A stretch of DNA of 64,000 nucleotides, from the NCBI GenBank assembly GCA_947561715.1, contig OX387204.1, forward strand, positions 6,825,001 to 6,889,000, read 5' to 3'. Source of the stretch: Ascidia mentula (lineage: Eukaryota; Chordata; Ascidiacea; Phlebobranchia; Ascidiidae). The notes under the pieces are model-generated. The model did no database searches, had not been told where the DNA came from, and saw only the letters and a list, made by a program, of their open reading frames with translations. Below are positions 60,675 through 64,000 of this stretch, piece after piece. Position numbers and translations under genes: made by a program. Each line of letters opens with the position of its first letter. Positions within the stretch are counted from its first letter, which is position 1.

Positions 60675-63600
60675 TTAAACTGAAGTTTCATAAGAGTGCC
60701 AGTGGGTGGTATCGACAGTGGAACTGATAGTGGTTATGTTTGGGTGTACATTAACAATTGCACTTGTCACTGTCTCAGCTGATGATTGTCCAGAGTCTTC
60801 TCTGCTTTTAGAACCATGTGGCATATTTTGGATGAGGGATTTTGACCTCACCAAGCCCAGGTTGTACATTCTGCCTAGTTGAAAGAAGCTATCTTTTCTG
60901 CTTGTTGAAGGTTCTTCTGTCTGAAATGGTGGCTGACTCAACCCGCTGTCTTCAGGTGGCTGTTGTTGTGAATGGACATCTACACACACTTGTGTGATGC
61001 TGGGATTTTCTGCAAGGTTCTCATCTGGAAAATAAACTGTTGTTAACAAATCAACAAAATTACTTAAACTCAGGGTTTGGCATTTCTTCAAGTGACACAA
61101 ATATCATATTTTTACACAAACCAGAAAGTTTCTAATTTATGTAACATGCACCAAAATGTTAAATCCCAAGTTTTTATAGAAGCCAAATAAAAACAACACA
61201 AGTTATTAACCCAGTTTTATTTTTTTGTAATAATAAAAAACGTAAAAGCAGCCAAATAATATGCAAATTAACATCAAAGTTCATGTTTAACTAACAACTT
61301 TTTGGCTGTATTATAGATAAAAGCAATAATGGTTTTCACAGTTGTTTAATGCGAGTCAAGCAGGATAGTTGGGGCTGTGGTTGATGATCACCAATTCTAC
61401 CACAACCAATTCAGTATACAGGAAGGAAGGTGACATTTATTAACTCAAAGAGCGCCTGGTGTAGGTGCTTACCTCGACTGCAATTAGGCCCTGTATAAAT
61501 ACAGTTACGAACATACATGCACCCACCTGAGTCTCTGCTTTCATTGTCACTGGAGTTATTTTGTGTTTGCCACATCCAGCGTTTCAGGGTAAAAACTGAA
61601 CCTACGGAGCTAGCCAAGGTATGACTTCTTTGCACTACGCTCGATCCCAGCCTTTCAATGTTTGTGTTAATGTCCTAAGGAAACATTGTGTTGTGAGGCT
61701 ATTTACTGTCATGGCATACTTGACCACAAAAGAGACCTGTTTAAAATATCATACCTGCATTGTAGGCATGTTTGGCATTGTTGGCATAGATATACTTGGC
61801 ATTGATATGCTTGGCATGGAAATACTTGGAAGCTGAACTCCACTCGGCATTTCTATGTGCAGGCGCTCCCTTAAAAGTCAACAGTTATATGCTAGTACAT
61901 GGGTTTAGTGCAGTCTTTTCCTAAAACATTGACTGTGTACCTAATATTAGCAGCATATCCCCACATGTTTGCAGAGAATTCTGAATGCCTTGCATCATAC
62001 AAGGTCTTCTTTACAGAGTGTGCACCTTTCACAACTGTATCCAGAAACATTTGTTGACATGTAAAATCATATCTGCTGTAATGTCTGAAGAACAAAGAAA
62101 ATTCAATTTTTTGCAACAAATCAACTCTTACTTGATGTAATTGTTTTGCAAACCTGTTTGCACTTAATGATGCCATGGATTCATCGAAGGATCTTGAACG
62201 TAGTTTAATGGGGGGATTTTGTTTTTCTTCTTCTTTTTGAGCTTGCAAAGCTTTTTTGTATTGTCGTTTCTTCTCAACATGTTCACATATGTATCTAAAA
62301 TTAAAAACAAAATTAAAAAAAGCTATTTGTATTGAATAGAAAAAATGGCGATAACAACAGCAGGGCAACAGGGTATTTTTCTGCTATATGACTTTGGGCA
62401 GGAAATGACCCTGCAGGAACTTGTTATAAACAGATTGCCCACATTATTATTATCTCACATTAACCGGAAAACAACCATTACTTTTAAAAAACACATTTTG
62501 AAATTCCTAACGTTTATTGTCTGTGTCACAATCCTGTGTTTATTTACTGCAGCAAGGTTACTTACACACACATGTTGATTGAGTTCACTACCACAGCTAT
62601 CATGAATGCCACACAAGCAACTGACAGCAGTATAATGGTACTGGTTTGGCCCAGTAGGACGCTCAAGGCCACAGTGGCCTCTGTGGTACTGATGTTGTTG
62701 AAGGCAACACATCTGAAATCAGTATATATTGATGATCAAGACATACAACATGTGTTAACAATAACTCTTGTGCTACACATATGCATTTCACACAGATAAA
62801 AATAAAATTTGAATGCAAGTCACTTACGTATAAATGCCAGTGTTGCGCAAGCGGACATTTTGCACAGAAAGAGTCTCCCCAAACTCAGAGAGTGAAAATG
62901 AGTCTTGTTGGTTACTGTCTGTCGCAATGCTTTCCAATGATATAGTCTCACCTTTGGGTGAAACCCAGTGTACTAGGGGTCTTGGAACACCACTAGCAGA
63001 ACACACCAAAGTGGCACTTTCAAACTCAACTGCAGTAACATTGTGAGTTTCAGCAATCGATGCGTTTCTGCATGTCAAATCTGATGAGGTAACATCTTCA
63101 AGAAAGTGGGCCTGGAGAAGCTTTGGATGGTGGCATGCAAAAACTTGTGTTGCCATGCTGTTATGCAGAATCCAGCTCTGCAGTGAAATTGAAAGACAAT
63201 CACAAGACCATGTGTTGTTGTGCAGAACAATTACATCGCTGCTATCATTGTTGCCAATACTATAACCATTGACAGCAAGTTGGGTAAACCTCTGAAGAAT
63301 GTTTGGCTCAAGATGTTGCAGATAGTTATAAGACACATCCAGAAAGTGGAGGTTGGTCAAATAATTCAAAGATGCCCCATTTACTTTCACAAGCCTGTTG
63401 TGTGATAAATGCAAAAATTGCAAGGTTGCAAAACACTGTCCATTAAGGGTCCTCTCTGTCAGAACTGATATTCTGTTGCAGTCCAGCTGCAAAATACTTA
63501 GGTTATGTAAGCCTGCCAGCAGGCCACTACAAGTTGGAACTTGAAACAACCGATTGTTTTGAAGATAAATACTGACCAAATTGTTTGGTAATAGATTACA

Positions 63601-64000
63601 ATTCTTACAGAATCCATCAGAATTGAATGCATAAATGGCATCAACATTTTTTGCAACCAGAGATTGAATATTACTTAATTTGGTCAGGTTAAATTCATCC
63701 TTAAAAGAATTGCTGGAAATATCCATGCTCAGTAATGATTTAAGTTGTTGCAATGATACAGTGGATGATAGTTTGTTGTTTTGTACAGCAATTTGCTTGA
63801 TTTGAGGTATTGCAAGACTTTGTATATCTAGCTGGGTAAGTGCATTGTTAGCTAAATCAAGATCTTCAAGGTTTCTGAAAACAACTTCCTTTGGAGCTTC
63901 ATAGACTTGCAACTGATTGGAAGATAGATTGAGTTTGTTAAGATTTACACTTAGTCTGACATAGTCCATAGAAAATGCAGTCATGTTTGTGTTCGTCACG
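60675..64000 (-). CDS. Leucine-rich-repeat and Ig-domain transmembrane protein (3' part)
   Basis: Seven exons: 62828-64000 (open at the edge), 62566-62712, 62154-62294, 61941-62084, 61755-61869, 61527-61674 and 60675-61024, all in phase. The ectodomain shows many LRRs (for example LNKLNLSSNQLQV, LSILQLDCNRISVL, LHFLDVSYNYLQHL) and a C-terminal LRR cap (NTWSCDCL...HHPKLL...LTC). One Ig domain follows, from ATLVCSASGVPRPLVHW to RNTGIYTCVAFNN; its last Cys is on the next exon. A membrane helix follows (STIILLSVACVAFMIAVVV). The cytoplasmic tail of about 260 residues has a Lys/Glu-rich juxtamembrane part, a SISMP repeat and a final THWHSYETSV, a class I PDZ ligand. The domain order fits LRR-Ig cell-adhesion receptors (LRRN, AMIGO, LRFN, kekkon type). 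I cannot pick a family. The signal peptide and first LRRs lie outside the window. Confidence 0.88.

Overview
The window is eukaryotic nuclear DNA. It is AT-rich, with multi-exon genes, mostly short introns (about 70 to 1,600 bp, one of about 2.3 kb), GT-AG splice sites and AATAAA poly(A) signals. Gene content (a ZNF385-type zinc finger, acid ceramidase, DDX52, one CYFIP, an AANAT-like acetyltransferase, AADAT and an LRR-Ig receptor) suggests an invertebrate deuterostome. Several start codons lie 0 to about 26 nt after a good splice acceptor with no upstream exon visible. That is what spliced-leader trans-splicing would look like, and with the compact introns it makes a tunicate such as Ciona my best guess. 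This is inference, not proof.

Layout. Left third (1-29.2 kb), all genes on the minus strand: an open-ended unknown basic/Ser-rich gene (1-1087), an unknown disordered-protein gene (about 6.4-8.8 kb), a gene-poor stretch with fold-back repeats, then a ten-exon ZNF385-like gene (18,969-29,194). The spacer at 29.2-33.4 kb shows no convincing gene. From 33.4 kb on the genes are dense and well conserved: acid ceramidase ASAH1 (+, 11 exons), DDX52 (-, 7 exons, with a hidden terminal exon), CYFIP (-, 25 exons per transcript), a GNAT acetyltransferase (+, 2 exons), kynurenine/aminoadipate aminotransferase AADAT (+, 10 exons) and the 3' part of an LRR-Ig transmembrane receptor (-, 7 exons, running off the right edge). 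I assembled the gene models by hand. Exon phases agree at every junction reported.

Main discovery. CYFIP, the Rac1-sensing subunit of the WAVE complex, carries two independent pairs of tandem homologous exons. Exons 3a/3b are both exactly 182 nt and about 60% identical in protein. Exons 12a/12b are 139 and 154 nt, with identical entry and exit phases. In each pair, using both or neither breaks the frame, so the arrangement is that of mutually exclusive exons. The conserved copy is the downstream one in both pairs and the divergent copy the upstream one. Exon 3 encodes the part of the protein that in human CYFIP1 carries Cys179 and Arg190 of the Rac1 A site. Exon 12 lies just before the A-site residues Phe626 and Met632. 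One gene could thus make four CYFIP versions with tuned Rac response.

Smaller points: a likely mitochondrial leader on the acetyltransferase, a missing half zinc finger in the ZNF385 gene, tandem splice-site choices in the unknown gene at 6.4-8.8 kb, a possible in-frame exitron and PDZ ligand in the LRR-Ig receptor, two hAT-type transposon relics, and a hammerhead-like motif suggesting a Penelope-like relic.
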